DNA from: Cytophagales bacterium
GTDB taxonomy: Bacteria > Bacteroidota > Bacteroidia > Cytophagales > Spirosomataceae
DNA length: 64,000 bases
Direction: 5' to 3'
Assembly (NCBI GenBank): GCA_013298215.1
Contig: JAAFKE010000011.1
Coordinates: 33,613-97,612 of the forward strand
Position 1 is the stretch's first letter. Each line of letters begins with the position of its first letter. Both the position numbers and the translations under genes were made by a program. Positions 36,699-45,904 of the stretch are shown here, piece after piece. Below the pieces are notes generated by a model. That model did no database searches. It was not told the DNA's origin and worked only from the letters and a program-made list of their open reading frames with translations.

Positions 36699-36730
36699 TC
36701 TCCCCAAAAGCACACAGTTTTTGGGGAGAA
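36699..36730. terminator. 12-bp hairpin between the metalloprotease and sensor-remnant genes
   Basis: TTCTCCCCAAAA (36699-36710) pairs exactly with TTTTGGGGAGAA (36719-36730) around an 8-nt loop. There is no long T-run after it, so its role as terminator is moderate. Confidence 0.5.
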
Positions 36731-36753
36731 TAACGGCAAATTTACCCCAAAAG

Positions 36754-37377
36754 ATGAATTCTGTTACGCGTTTTTTCTTACCCAAATTTTTTAGACAAGG
36801 GCAAAAACCAGCCACCGATTTTTTCGACCGCCAGTTGTTTTCTTTGCAAGTCACAATTTACTTGACCCTTGCCATCAAGGCCATATTTACTTTAATGGCC
36901 GCGCTCGACACCCAAGAGAGCGAGCACATAGCTACCAATCCGCTCACTATTTTGGTTGCGTGTGTGCCAGCCATTTATTTTTTGAGAACAAACAGAATTG
37001 TCTATGCCAAGTTCTTTGCCTATTTTCCTACCGTTTTCATCCAGGGGCTGTCGGCCTATTACGTAATTTTAGAAAAGTTGCCCTACGGATACGCCGAGCT
37101 GGCTTTGATGACCTACATACCCTCCTGCATTATGTTTTATGAAACCAGAATGGCTGCGCTGGGCATTGTGGTCAATGTGGTGTTGTATGTGGGGGTAAAA
37201 ATAGTGCGTTTCCAACAATACAACCTGAGTAGTCACGAGCTTGCGTTGGACTTCACGATGTCTGCGTTGGTGTATACGGCCATGATAATGGTTACTTATT
37301 TGTACAAGAATGATTTCGTCCTTTTGAAAAAATACAACAGTACACCCAATGAGCAAAATACAATTATCAAGGCCTAA
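36754..37377 (+). CDS. Membrane protein, N-terminal part of a collapsed sensor histidine kinase
   Basis: This 207-residue protein begins MNSVTRFFLPKFF and has five or six hydrophobic segments between about 33 and 190, without soluble domains. Alone it would be an orphan membrane protein. After its TAA stop, 46 more codons in the same frame encode the end of a histidine-kinase ATPase domain (see 37378-37515). The simplest reading is that this is the sensor half of a kinase whose dimerisation and most of the ATPase domain were deleted. Whether the short protein is still made is unknown. ATG 36754 is favoured over the TTG at 36721. Confidence 0.6.
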   Translation: MNSVTRFFLPKFFRQGQKPATDFFDRQLFSLQVTIYLTLAIKAIFTLMAALDTQESEHIATNPLTILVACVPAIYFLRTNRIVYAKFFAYFPTVFIQGLSAYYVILEKLPYGYAELALMTYIPSCIMFYETRMAALGIVVNVVLYVGVKIVRFQQYNLSSHELALDFTMSALVYTAMIMVTYLYKNDFVLLKKYNSTPNEQNTIIKA

Positions 37378-37515
37378 GCCAACAGTTTGAAAGCAATGAA
37401 CAAGACCAAAGAACTGGCAGACAACAACGGCGGGCAGGTTATTGACGCGAGCCGTCCTGGCGCGGGAACGTCGATCGAAATAGCGTTGCCCGTTTACGAA
37501 ACTGCCCCAATCTGA
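37378..37515 (+). pseudogene. C-terminal histidine-kinase ATPase fragment
   Basis: In frame with the membrane protein, after its stop, the text reads NSLKAMNKTKELADNNGGQV then SRPGAGTSIEIALP and a stop at 37515. This is the last part of a HATPase_c domain: a G2-box remnant, the conserved NGG, and the closing GAGTSIEIALP strand. The rest of the kinase core is missing. Confidence 0.7.
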
Positions 37516-37523
37516 TTCAACTC

Positions 37524-38348
37524 ATGCAATTTTCATATTTTTATTTTGGAGGCGCGGCGGTTCGTTACCTTAAAACGGGGCAAGGCACCAAAATACTCCT
37601 GGCTTTCCACGGCGTTGGGCAAGACCACACCTGCTACAATACCTTCGTAGAAAGCCTTGAAAATCAGTATACATTCTACGTTTTTGATTTGTTTTACCAC
37701 GGCAAAACGGCGGGCATAAATGCCAACAAGCCCAACCCGCAAGACCGATTAGGCAAGGTTTTTTGGGGTGATTTTATGCGGGCTTTTTGTGCCGAAAACC
37801 AGATTGAAAAATTTTCGGTGGCGGGCTTCAGCATGGGCGGCAAGTTTTTATTGGCCACCACCGAGGCACTGGCGGGGCGCATAGAAACGCTCTATCTGCT
37901 CGCTCCCGATGGCATCGGAGAGAGCATTTGGTACAGGCTGGCTACCCGTTTTTGGCCCACGCAGCGGTTGTTCAAACGGATCGTTTTCAACCCGCGTTTT
38001 GCGCGGCAAATCGGGAACGTATTCTTGCAACTTGGGTGGGTCAATAAAAGCACCCTGCGGTTTATTGACAGCACCCTGGCCACGCCTCAGCAACAGATGC
38101 GGGTGTATTTGGCCTGGCTGGTGTTTAGTGATCTACGGTTCGACATGAGACACGTGGGGCAACTTTGCAACCAAAATGGCATCAGGGTTAGGCTATTTTT
38201 GGGCCGCTACGACGCACTCGTTCCCGAGGCTTCGGTGTATGCGCTCACCACCCAATTAGATAATTATGAGTTAGTTATGCTCAAAACGGGGCATCATCGG
38301 CTGGTAGAAAAAGCCGCCGAATGGCTTCAATCTTCTCAAAATCGCTGA
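37524..38348 (+). CDS. Alpha/beta hydrolase
   Basis: This 274-residue soluble enzyme has the alpha/beta-hydrolase fold. LLAFHGVGQD supplies the oxyanion loop, the nucleophile Ser is in VAGFSMGGKF, an Asp in FLGRYDALVPE, and His in LKTGHHRLV near the C-terminus. A cap region with several aromatics lies between about 140 and 210. The substrate is unknown. Its last 68 bp, which include the codon of the catalytic His, overlap the end of cutC on the other strand. Confidence 0.9.
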   Translation: MQFSYFYFGGAAVRYLKTGQGTKILLAFHGVGQDHTCYNTFVESLENQYTFYVFDLFYHGKTAGINANKPNPQDRLGKVFWGDFMRAFCAENQIEKFSVAGFSMGGKFLLATTEALAGRIETLYLLAPDGIGESIWYRLATRFWPTQRLFKRIVFNPRFARQIGNVFLQLGWVNKSTLRFIDSTLATPQQQMRVYLAWLVFSDLRFDMRHVGQLCNQNGIRVRLFLGRYDALVPEASVYALTTQLDNYELVMLKTGHHRLVEKAAEWLQSSQNR

Positions 38349-39060
38349 ACACTACCTCGTACTCGTTGGTGGGCAGGGAGCTGGTCATCTGCAAATTGGA
38401 TTGGCGGTAAGTCATCAGGCTGGGGCGGGTTGTTTTGGCGGTTAGGTGCAGGGCGGTTAGGCCCGTGGCGGCCAACTGCACGGCGTTGGTGGCGTTCACG
38501 CCAGCTCCCGCCATGGTGTCTATTCGCCCAGCCGACGCTGCCACCAGTTCGGCGATTGTCTCTATGCCCTCGATGGCCGTTTGGCGTTGGCCCGAGGTCA
38601 GAATGACGGCAGCCCCCGTTTCGATTACCGCCTCGAGGGCTTCGACTGGGTCGGGGGTCATGTCGAAAGCGCGGTGGAAAGTCACCTGCATGGGTTTGGC
38701 CAGTGCCACCAGTGCGCTGGTACGCTGCTGGTCTATGGTTCCGTTTTGGTTTAAGATGCCGAACACAACTCCGTTTGCGCCGTATTTTTTGGCTATTTCT
38801 ACGTCTCTCTTCATGCACTCAAACTCCCAGTGGCTGTACAAAAAATCGCCTCCGCGCGGGCGTATCATCACGTTGAGGTCGATGCGGAGAAGGCTGCGTG
38901 CCGTTTCGATTAGTCCCGCGCTGGGGGTTGTGCCCCCCTCCAAAAAACCGCCGCACAGCTCCACTCGGTGCGCACCCGCTCGTTGGGCGTTTAGACACGA
39001 TTCTACCGAAAATGCACAAACTTCGATCTCGACCTGCCTAAATTGATTGTTCACTGCCAT
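38281..39060 (-). CDS. cutC: CutC family protein
   Basis: This 259-residue TIM-barrel protein is named for copper homeostasis, although its biochemical role is unsettled. Signatures are VEIEVCAFSVESCLNAQRAG, AHRVELCGG, LNVMIRPRGGDFLYS, VTFHRAFDM and ILTSGQ. The C-terminus ends EYEVVFSDFEKIEAIRRLF plus a short extension that overlaps the hydrolase gene. It is transcribed leftward and diverges from the MBL gene, whose promoter starts near its ATG. Confidence 0.93.
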   Translation of the reverse strand: MAVNNQFRQVEIEVCAFSVESCLNAQRAGAHRVELCGGFLEGGTTPSAGLIETARSLLRIDLNVMIRPRGGDFLYSHWEFECMKRDVEIAKKYGANGVVFGILNQNGTIDQQRTSALVALAKPMQVTFHRAFDMTPDPVEALEAVIETGAAVILTSGQRQTAIEGIETIAELVAASAGRIDTMAGAGVNATNAVQLAATGLTALHLTAKTTRPSLMTYRQSNLQMTSSLPTNEYEVVFSDFEKIEAIRRLFLPADDAPF

Positions 39061-39078
39061 GTTTTTTGCTTATTTTTG
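39046..39078 (+). promoter_or_regulatory. Promoter of the beta-CASP MBL gene
   Basis: ATTG (39046-39049), a 21-nt spacer and TATTTTTG (39071-39078). The -33 element has one mismatch, and the -7 box lies 26 bp upstream of the ATG at 39105. Confidence 0.6.
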
Positions 39079-39104
39079 ACAAATATCTTATTAATTACCT
39101 CCTC

Positions 39105-40502
39105 ATGAAAATTCAATTTTTTGGCGCGGCCCGAACTGTTACTGGTTCAAAACACCTCATTACCACCAATAAGGGTACACAAATTCTGCTCGACTGCGGA
39201 TTGTTCCAGGGTATTCATACCGACGACATAAACCAGAACTTTGGCTTCGATCCGCGCCAGATCGACTACGTCCTGCTTTCGCACGCCCACATCGACCACA
39301 CGGGTTTGCTGCCCAGGTTGGTTCGGCAGGGCTTTTCGGGGCCAATTTACGCCACACCCGCCACCCGCGATCTGTGCGAAATTATGCTCTCCGACAGCGC
39401 GTTCATCCAGCAAAAAGACCTTGAAAGGATCAATAAAAGGCGCAAAGACAAAAACCAAACCGAGTTAGAACTCCTCTACGATGCCGCCGACGTGGCAGCA
39501 ACTCTCGAACTATTTAGGACGGCAGACTACCAAAAAACGTTTTACCTCAACCAAAACGAAGTGGCCGTGACCTTCACCGACACGGCGCACCTGCTGGGAA
39601 GCGCGGCCATTAATCTTGAAATCAACGAGGGCGGCACAACCAAGAAACTTACTTTTACGGGAGATATTGGCCGACCAAATGATAAAATTTTGAGGATGTT
39701 CGATGCTTTTCCGCAGGCCAATTTCATTATCTGCGAGTCTACCTATGGCAATCGCCTCCACGAGCCCGAGGCCGATATGAAGGCGCATTTGCTCAGGATT
39801 GTCAGAGAAACTTGCGTGGAACAGCGGGGTAAGGTACTGATCCCCGCCTTTGCCGTGGACCGCACCCAGGAGCTGATTTATGCCCTCGACCAACTGTCGA
39901 GCGAAGGACTACTGCCCGTCATTAAGGTGTTCATAGACAGTCCGTTGTCGGTAAAAGCCACGCAAATTATGAAGAAGCACGAAGAGTGTTTCAATCCTGA
40001 TATTTTAGATTACATTGAGCGCGACGGCGATGCTTTTGCCTTTCCGAACCTTCAATACGTGTCTTTGGTGGACGATTCTAAGAAAATAAATGCCTCAAAC
40101 GAACCCTGCATTGTTATATCGTCGTCGGGCATGGCCGAAGCTGGGCGCATCAAACACCACATTTTTAATAACATCGAAAAAGAAAATACCACCATTTTGC
40201 TGGTCGGGTACTGTTCGCCCAGTAGTTTGGGCGGGGCCTTGAAGCGCGGCGACAAGGAGGTATTTATTTTTGGCCAGAAGCGCACCGTGAAAGCGCGGGT
40301 GGAGGTGATGGACTCGTTTTCGGCGCACGGCGATTACCAGGAAATGATCCAGTTTTTGGGGTGTCAGAACCCCGCGTTGGTTCAAAAACTCTTTTTGGTT
40401 CACGGCGAGTACGAAAACCAGTTGGCCTTCAAAACGCGTTTGAAGGAAGTGGGTTTTGGGCACATTGAAATTCCAGAACCAAGCCAGGTTTTTGAAATGT
40501 AG
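39105..40502 (+). CDS. MBL-fold metallohydrolase with beta-CASP and RMMBL domains
   Basis: This 465-residue protein has the metallo-beta-lactamase zinc motif SHAHIDHTGLLP with His60, His62, Asp64 and His65, then FTDTAHLLGSAAI and FTGDIGRPND. The beta-CASP domain follows (IICESTYGNRLHE, PAFAVDRTQELIYAL), and the C-terminal RMMBL part has VMDSFSAHGDYQEM and FLVHGEYENQ. This order matches CPSF73/YSH1-like ribonucleases found in bacteria, and an RNA processing role is inferred. The start is ATG 39105; the frame opens 39 bp earlier. Confidence 0.92.
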   Translation: MKIQFFGAARTVTGSKHLITTNKGTQILLDCGLFQGIHTDDINQNFGFDPRQIDYVLLSHAHIDHTGLLPRLVRQGFSGPIYATPATRDLCEIMLSDSAFIQQKDLERINKRRKDKNQTELELLYDAADVAATLELFRTADYQKTFYLNQNEVAVTFTDTAHLLGSAAINLEINEGGTTKKLTFTGDIGRPNDKILRMFDAFPQANFIICESTYGNRLHEPEADMKAHLLRIVRETCVEQRGKVLIPAFAVDRTQELIYALDQLSSEGLLPVIKVFIDSPLSVKATQIMKKHEECFNPDILDYIERDGDAFAFPNLQYVSLVDDSKKINASNEPCIVISSSGMAEAGRIKHHIFNNIEKENTTILLVGYCSPSSLGGALKRGDKEVFIFGQKRTVKARVEVMDSFSAHGDYQEMIQFLGCQNPALVQKLFLVHGEYENQLAFKTRLKEVGFGHIEIPEPSQVFEM

Positions 40503-40580
40503 TTGCCGGCCTTGTGCCGGCCTTATCACCGCCGATCTCGTTAAAAATTGACGAAAGGCCGGCACAAGGCCGCCGGCAAC
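40502..40580. repeat. REP-like long inverted repeat between convergent genes
   Basis: The left arm at 40502-40524 (GTTGCCGGCCTTGTGCCGGC and on) is repeated inverted at 40555-40580 with a 3-nt insertion. Each arm itself contains a palindromic core around GCCGGC-CTTGT-GCCGGC. It ends the MBL gene and the convergent symporter gene, so it could terminate both, and it also resembles REP/REPIN elements. Confidence 0.7.
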
Positions 40581-40586
40581 GATAAT

Positions 40587-42233
40587 TTACCAGAAGTACC
40601 AGTAAATGACGACCAACGCCAAAAATATGATGGCTGCACCAATGGCAAAACTGGTGGATACCCTAAACATTTTAGCGTCGATTTCGAGTCCTTTGCGCTC
40701 ATCAGGCAACACATATCCCAACACAAACATGACCGCAACACAGATCAGGAACACCATGCCCATCTGGTCTAAAAACGGAACTTCGTTCCACGAAGTAGCG
40801 TCAAAAAATACGCTCACCCCTGGAAACACGTCAAGGTACATTGTGTAGGCCATCAGAAACCCACCCACAATGGCAAACAGCGCCCCCGCCGAGTTGGTGC
40901 GTTTCCAGAAGAAACCCATGATAAAGGCCGCAAAAACCCCAGGCGACACCAGGCCCGTCATGCGTTGCACAAACTGAAAGCCCCCCGCTTTGTCGATGCC
41001 CATGAGCGGCGAAATAACGATGGCTGCCACCATGGCCACCACAATAACTATGCGGCCGATGAGCACCAAGTTTTTTTCGCTGGTGTCTTTGCCGAGGTAT
41101 TCTCTGAAAATATCTAAGGTAAAAATAGTAGAAATACTGTTGGCTTTGCCCGCCAGCGAGGCCACAATGGCCGCCGTGAGGGCCGCAAACGAGAGCCCTT
41201 TCAAACCTTCGGGGAGCAAGTTCAACAGCACGGGGTAGGCTTTGTCTTGGTTTAAGATGCCGTTATCGCCCAGCATTTCGGCCTGAAACAAGCCTTTTTG
41301 GTGCAAAACGTAGGCGGCAATTCCTGGGAGCGTAACTATAATGGGCATGAGCAGTTTCAGGAACGCGGCAAACAGAATGCCCTCGCGCGCAGTTTTGAGG
41401 TCGGCGCCCAAGGCTCGCTGGGTGATGTACTGGTTGCATCCCCAATAATTCAAGTTCACAATCCACATACCACCAATGAGAACCGTGAGGCCAGGCAGGG
41501 CCATGTAGTGGGTGTCGCCTTTCTTAAAAATCATGTGAAAATGGTCGTCGGCGTTTTGGGTCATTAACCGCACACCCTCTACCACGCCTTCGGTGCCATA
41601 CTCGGTAGATACCAAACTGATGGCCAAGTAGGTGGTGGCAAGCCCGCCAATAATCAAGAAAAAAACCTGAATAACGTCGGTGAAACCAATTACTTTCATG
41701 CCTCCGATGGTGATAATAATGGCGAAAATAGCCAGCACCCACATACAAAGGTTGAAGTCGAGCCCTGATACACCCGACACTGCCAACGCACCCAAATATA
41801 GAATAGAAGTAAGATTGACCAGAATGTAGAGCAACAGCCAAAAAATGGCCATGATTAAACTCACCGTTTTATTGTATCTTTTGTTGAGAAACTGCGGCAT
41901 GGTAAATATCCGATTTTTGAGGTAAATCGGCATAAAAAACACCCCCACAACCAAGAGCGTTGCGGCGGCCATCCACTCGTAAGTAGAAATGGCCAAACCC
42001 ATCGAAAAACCATTGCCCGACATGCCAATGAACTGTTCGGCGGAGATATTGGAGGCAATCAACGACGCACCAATGGCCCACCAAGTCAGAGAGCCTTCGG
42101 CCAAAAAGAAGTCGTTAGACGATTCCTCCTCCTTCTTTTTTTTGTTGTAAATCCAAATACCGTAGCCCGCCACCACCACGAAGTAGATGAGGAAAACCAA
42201 ATAATCGTTGGTTTTTAGATAGTTTTGATTCAT
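40587..42233 (-). CDS. Sodium:solute symporter, SGLT-like
   Basis: This 548-residue inner-membrane protein has about 14 hydrophobic segments. It belongs to the SSS family: the early ASLIASNISAEQFIGMSGNGF motif and GGMWIVNLNYWGCNQYITQRAL are characteristic of the SglT/vSGLT branch that moves sugars with sodium. LSFAALTAAIVASLAGKANS is the Na2-site region. The sugar cannot be told from the sequence. It faces the MBL gene across the REP-like repeat, and its ATG at 42233 starts a 318-bp gap. Confidence 0.93.
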   Translation of the reverse strand: MNQNYLKTNDYLVFLIYFVVVAGYGIWIYNKKKKEEESSNDFFLAEGSLTWWAIGASLIASNISAEQFIGMSGNGFSMGLAISTYEWMAAATLLVVGVFFMPIYLKNRIFTMPQFLNKRYNKTVSLIMAIFWLLLYILVNLTSILYLGALAVSGVSGLDFNLCMWVLAIFAIIITIGGMKVIGFTDVIQVFFLIIGGLATTYLAISLVSTEYGTEGVVEGVRLMTQNADDHFHMIFKKGDTHYMALPGLTVLIGGMWIVNLNYWGCNQYITQRALGADLKTAREGILFAAFLKLLMPIIVTLPGIAAYVLHQKGLFQAEMLGDNGILNQDKAYPVLLNLLPEGLKGLSFAALTAAIVASLAGKANSISTIFTLDIFREYLGKDTSEKNLVLIGRIVIVVAMVAAIVISPLMGIDKAGGFQFVQRMTGLVSPGVFAAFIMGFFWKRTNSAGALFAIVGGFLMAYTMYLDVFPGVSVFFDATSWNEVPFLDQMGMVFLICVAVMFVLGYVLPDERKGLEIDAKMFRVSTSFAIGAAIIFLALVVIYWYFW

Positions 42234-42551
42234 TTTGGTTAAGTTTAGGATGCAGAAGTTTGTTTAAAAGTTGGCAAATTACGTATTATTCTTACAAATT
42301 GCACCCCACGAAATTTTTTATGCAGGCCAACCGCATTTAAAGATGAGGAAGTAAAGAGACTTCGGTAGGAAAAAAAAGTATTGACACGGTCGGTACCGCA
42401 GCGGCGTACCGTGCCGATGCGGGCTATCGCTCAGGACGACAAACTTTCCACAAAAAATAGCAATCAGTACATTTATGGCCTGGTGTATCCGCCGCTTCGC
42501 TACTTCTAACTAACTTTGGGGCTGATGCAAAAACCAACAAAGGCAATTTAG
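42234..42551. other. Divergent intergenic region, 318 bp
   Basis: This is the gap between the symporter and valS genes. A TAACTTTG box at 42511-42518 lies 33 bp before the valS ATG and could be its -7 element, with no good -33 box. An imperfect dyad around CACGGTCGG and CGTACCGTG is near 42387. No RNA gene or T-box-like leader is recognised. Confidence 0.5.
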
Positions 42552-45173
42552 ATGATAAGCAAAACCTACAGCCCAACCGAAATAGAAGATAAGTGGTACA
42601 GTTATTGGCTCGATGGCCAGTATTTTAATTCTAAGCCCAATCCCGACAAAGAACCCTACTGCGTGGTCATTCCGCCGCCCAACGTGACGGGCGTGCTGCA
42701 CATGGGGCATATGCTCAACAACACCATTCAGGATATTCTGACCCGCAAAGCCCGCATGGAGGGCAAGGAGGCGTGCTGGGTTCCTGGCACCGACCACGCC
42801 TCTATTGCCACCGAGGCCAAAGTGGTGGCCATGCTCCGCGAGCGCGGTATCAGCAAAAAAGACCTAACCCGCGAGCAGTTTTTGGAATATTGTTGGGAGT
42901 GGACGCACAAATACGGCGGCATTATTTTGAGCCAGCTCCGCAAATTAGGGGCTTCGTGCGACTGGAATCGGACGCGCTTCACGATGGAGCCCAGCCTGTA
43001 CGATGCCGTCATTGATGTTTTTATTGACCTTCACCAAAAAGGCGAGATATTCCGGGGGCATCGAATGGTGAACTGGGACTCGCAGGCACTCACCACGCTG
43101 TCGGACGAGGAGGTGATTATGAAAGAGGTGAACACCCGTTTGGTGTACATAAAATACCGAGTGGCCAACCACGCCGATGCCACCATTACCGTGGCAACGG
43201 TGCGCCCCGAAACCATTATGGCCGATGCCGCCATTTGTGTGAACCCCAACGACCCGCGCTACCAGCACCTGATTGGCCTCAGCGCGGTGATTCCGCTGAT
43301 TGGAAAAGAAATTCCGATCATTGCCGACGATTACGTGACGATGGATTTTGGAACGGGATGCCTAAAAGTGACTCCCGCCCACGACCAAAACGACTACGCA
43401 CTCGGCCAAAAGCACGGATTAGAGGTACTTGATATTCTGAACGAAAACGGCACGCTCAACGAAAAAGCGCAGATTTTGGTGGGCGAAGACCGATTTGCCG
43501 CCCGTAAAAAAATAATAAAACTACTCGAGGAGGCGGGCCACATCGAAAAAATTGAGGATTACAAGTCTAACGTTGGTTTTTCGGAGCGCACCGATGCCGT
43601 CGTGGAACCGCGCGTGTCGATGCAGTGGTTTCTGAAAATGGAGCGCATGAGCCAACCAGCCCTCCAAAACGTGCTCAACGACACGATCCAGTTGCTGCCG
43701 CCCAAGTTTAAGAACACCTACCGCCATTGGATGGAAAACGTGCGCGACTGGAACATTAGCCGCCAGCTGTGGTGGGGGCACCGAATACCCGCCTACTACC
43801 TGCAAGACGGCACGGTGATTGTGGCCAAAACCAAGCGCGATGCCCTCCGCAAAGCCCAACTCGAACTCCAACTCTACGCCCTTACCGAAGAAGACCTAAC
43901 CCAAGACGAAGACGTGCTCGACACTTGGTTTTCGTCGTGGTTGTGGCCTATTTCGGTTTTCGATGGCATCCAAAACCCTGACAACGAAGACATTAAGTAC
44001 TACTACCCCACCAACGACTTGGTAACTGCCCCAGAGATTTTGTTTTTTTGGGTAGCCCGAATGATTATTGCTGGCTACGAATACCGGGGCGAGAGGCCGT
44101 TTAAGAACGTGTATTTGACGGGAATTGTGCGCGACAAACAGGGGCGAAAGATGTCCAAGTCGCTCGGAAATTCGCCAGACCCACTGCTGCTGATCGAAAA
44201 ATTTGGGGCCGACGGCGTGCGCACGGGTATGCTTTTTAGCTCGCCAGCGGGCAACGACCTGCCCTTCGATGAGAAACTCTGCGAGCAGGGGCGCAACTTT
44301 TGCAACAAGGTTTGGAACGCTTTTAGGTTGGTAAAAAGTTGGGAAATAGACCCCGCTTTGGCCAACAAAAACGCGCTGGCCGCCAGTTGGTTCGAGTCGC
44401 GGTTCAACGTTGTTTTGGGCGAAGTAGAAGATCACTTTACCAAATTTAGGCTCTCAGACGCACTCAATTCGGTTTATAAATTGATCTGGGACGATTTTTG
44501 CGCCCAGTACTTAGAAATGATTAAGCCCGAATACGGCCAACCCATCGACGCGCCCACTTACGAAGCTACCCTCGATTTTTTTGACAAATTGATGCGCCTC
44601 ACGCACCCGTTTATGCCTTTCATTACCGAAGAAATTTGGCAGAACATCCGCCCGCGCGCCCAGAAAGAATCAATTTGCGTGGCCGCGTTCCCGCAGGTAG
44701 GCGCAACGAACCAGGCAATTCTAACCGATTTTGACGTGGTTTTTGAGTTGGTCTCGAAAATTCGTGAGATCCGCAACAGCAAACAAATAAGCCCAAAAAC
44801 AAAACTACCGCTTTCGGTACGCACCCAAACGCCCGACCGCTTTGTGGCCCTGGCCGACCTTGTTTGCAAATTGGCCAACACGTCGGCGTTGGAGTTTGTG
44901 CAACAAAAAGTGGACGGAGCTACGTCGTTCCTCATCAAAGCCGACGAGTTTTACGTCAATCTTGCCACCGAAATAGACCCCGAAGCCGAGCGCGAACGGA
45001 TGCAAAAAGAATTAGCATACAACGAGGGGTTCAAAAAATCGGTAACGGCCAAGTTGGCCAACGCGCGGTTTGTGCAAAACGCCAACGCCGAAGTAGTGGA
45101 GCGCGAACGCCAAAAGCTGGCCGACGCGGAGTCTAAAATAAAGGCACTCACCGAGGCACTCGCCTTGGTCTGA
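42552..45173 (+). CDS. valS: Valine-tRNA ligase
   Basis: ValS, 873 residues, is a class Ia aminoacyl-tRNA synthetase. The HIGH motif is in PPPNVTGVLHMGHML and the KMSKS motif in QGRKMSKSLGNSP near residue 532. The editing domain lies between (TVRPETIMADAAI, DFGTGCLKVTPAHDQNDYA). The tail has a C-terminal coiled coil (ERMQKELAYNEGFKKSV) usual for ValS. It is convergent with pdxJ, with a 6-bp gap. Confidence 0.98.
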   Translation: MISKTYSPTEIEDKWYSYWLDGQYFNSKPNPDKEPYCVVIPPPNVTGVLHMGHMLNNTIQDILTRKARMEGKEACWVPGTDHASIATEAKVVAMLRERGISKKDLTREQFLEYCWEWTHKYGGIILSQLRKLGASCDWNRTRFTMEPSLYDAVIDVFIDLHQKGEIFRGHRMVNWDSQALTTLSDEEVIMKEVNTRLVYIKYRVANHADATITVATVRPETIMADAAICVNPNDPRYQHLIGLSAVIPLIGKEIPIIADDYVTMDFGTGCLKVTPAHDQNDYALGQKHGLEVLDILNENGTLNEKAQILVGEDRFAARKKIIKLLEEAGHIEKIEDYKSNVGFSERTDAVVEPRVSMQWFLKMERMSQPALQNVLNDTIQLLPPKFKNTYRHWMENVRDWNISRQLWWGHRIPAYYLQDGTVIVAKTKRDALRKAQLELQLYALTEEDLTQDEDVLDTWFSSWLWPISVFDGIQNPDNEDIKYYYPTNDLVTAPEILFFWVARMIIAGYEYRGERPFKNVYLTGIVRDKQGRKMSKSLGNSPDPLLLIEKFGADGVRTGMLFSSPAGNDLPFDEKLCEQGRNFCNKVWNAFRLVKSWEIDPALANKNALAASWFESRFNVVLGEVEDHFTKFRLSDALNSVYKLIWDDFCAQYLEMIKPEYGQPIDAPTYEATLDFFDKLMRLTHPFMPFITEEIWQNIRPRAQKESICVAAFPQVGATNQAILTDFDVVFELVSKIREIRNSKQISPKTKLPLSVRTQTPDRFVALADLVCKLANTSALEFVQQKVDGATSFLIKADEFYVNLATEIDPEAERERMQKELAYNEGFKKSVTAKLANARFVQNANAEVVERERQKLADAESKIKALTEALALV

Positions 45174-45179
45174 CCGCCT

Positions 45180-45896
45180 TTATTCTAACTCGCGAAGGTA
45201 CATTTGAATGGTGTTTTCTAAACCAAAATAGAGGGCATCGCAGATGAGGGCGTGGCCAATCGAAACCTCGTCGAGGTAGGGCAGGTTTTGTTTGAAAAAG
45301 CGCAGATTGTCGCACGTCAGATCGTGCCCCGCGTTGAGCCCAAGGCCGATCTTTTTGGCCAGTGCACCAGCCCGTGCGAAGGGTGCAACGGCGCGTTTGC
45401 GGTCTTCAAAATACTGGCTTGCGTAGGCTTCGGTGTAGAGCTCTACGCGGTCGGTACCGATGTTTGCCGCGCCCTCGATCATGGCCTCGACGGGATCCAC
45501 AAAAATGGACGTTCTAATGCCCGCCGCCTTAAATTGGGCAACGAGATCAGTCAAAAACGCGCGGTGTTTGATGGTGTCCCAGCCCGCGTTTGAGGTCAGT
45601 GCGCCCTCGGCATCGGGCACCAGTGTCACCTGGGCGGGGCGCGTTCGGAGTACCAATTCAACAAACTTGGTCTCGCGCGGGTTGCCCTCAATGTTAAATT
45701 CCGTGGTCAGTACAGACTGCAAATCGACCACGTCTTGGTAGCGAATATGCCGCTCATCGGGGCGCGGGTGTACCGTAATTCCCTCAGCACCAAAGCGTTC
45801 GCAGTCAAGGGCTGTTTTTACTACGTTCGGGTTGTTGCCACCGCGTGCGTTGCGGAGGGTGGCAATTTTGTTAATATTGACGCTTAGTTTGGTCAT
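45180..45896 (-). CDS. pdxJ: Pyridoxine 5'-phosphate synthase
   Basis: PdxJ, 238 residues, makes pyridoxine 5'-phosphate from 1-deoxyxylulose 5-phosphate and 3-amino-1-hydroxyacetone phosphate. The start [18 protein letters not shown] and the signature [17 protein letters not shown] are diagnostic. [13 protein letters not shown] and GLNAGHDLT with [10 protein letters not shown] complete the active site. It lies 8 bp after anmK on the same strand and is probably co-transcribed. Confidence 0.97.
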   Translation of the reverse strand: MTKLSVNINKIATLRNARGGNNPNVVKTALDCERFGAEGITVHPRPDERHIRYQDVVDLQSVLTTEFNIEGNPRETKFVELVLRTRPAQVTLVPDAEGALTSNAGWDTIKHRAFLTDLVAQFKAAGIRTSIFVDPVEAMIEGAANIGTDRVELYTEAYASQYFEDRKRAVAPFARAGALAKKIGLGLNAGHDLTCDNLRFFKQNLPYLDEVSIGHALICDALYFGLENTIQMYLRELE

Positions 45897-45904
45897 GGTC
45901 GTTT

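Noticed and set aside
42380..42420. Imperfect dyad CACGGTCGG / CGTACCGTG before valS
   Set aside because: Pairing is broken after a few bases and there is no T-run or T-box pattern, so it is not called a regulatory element.
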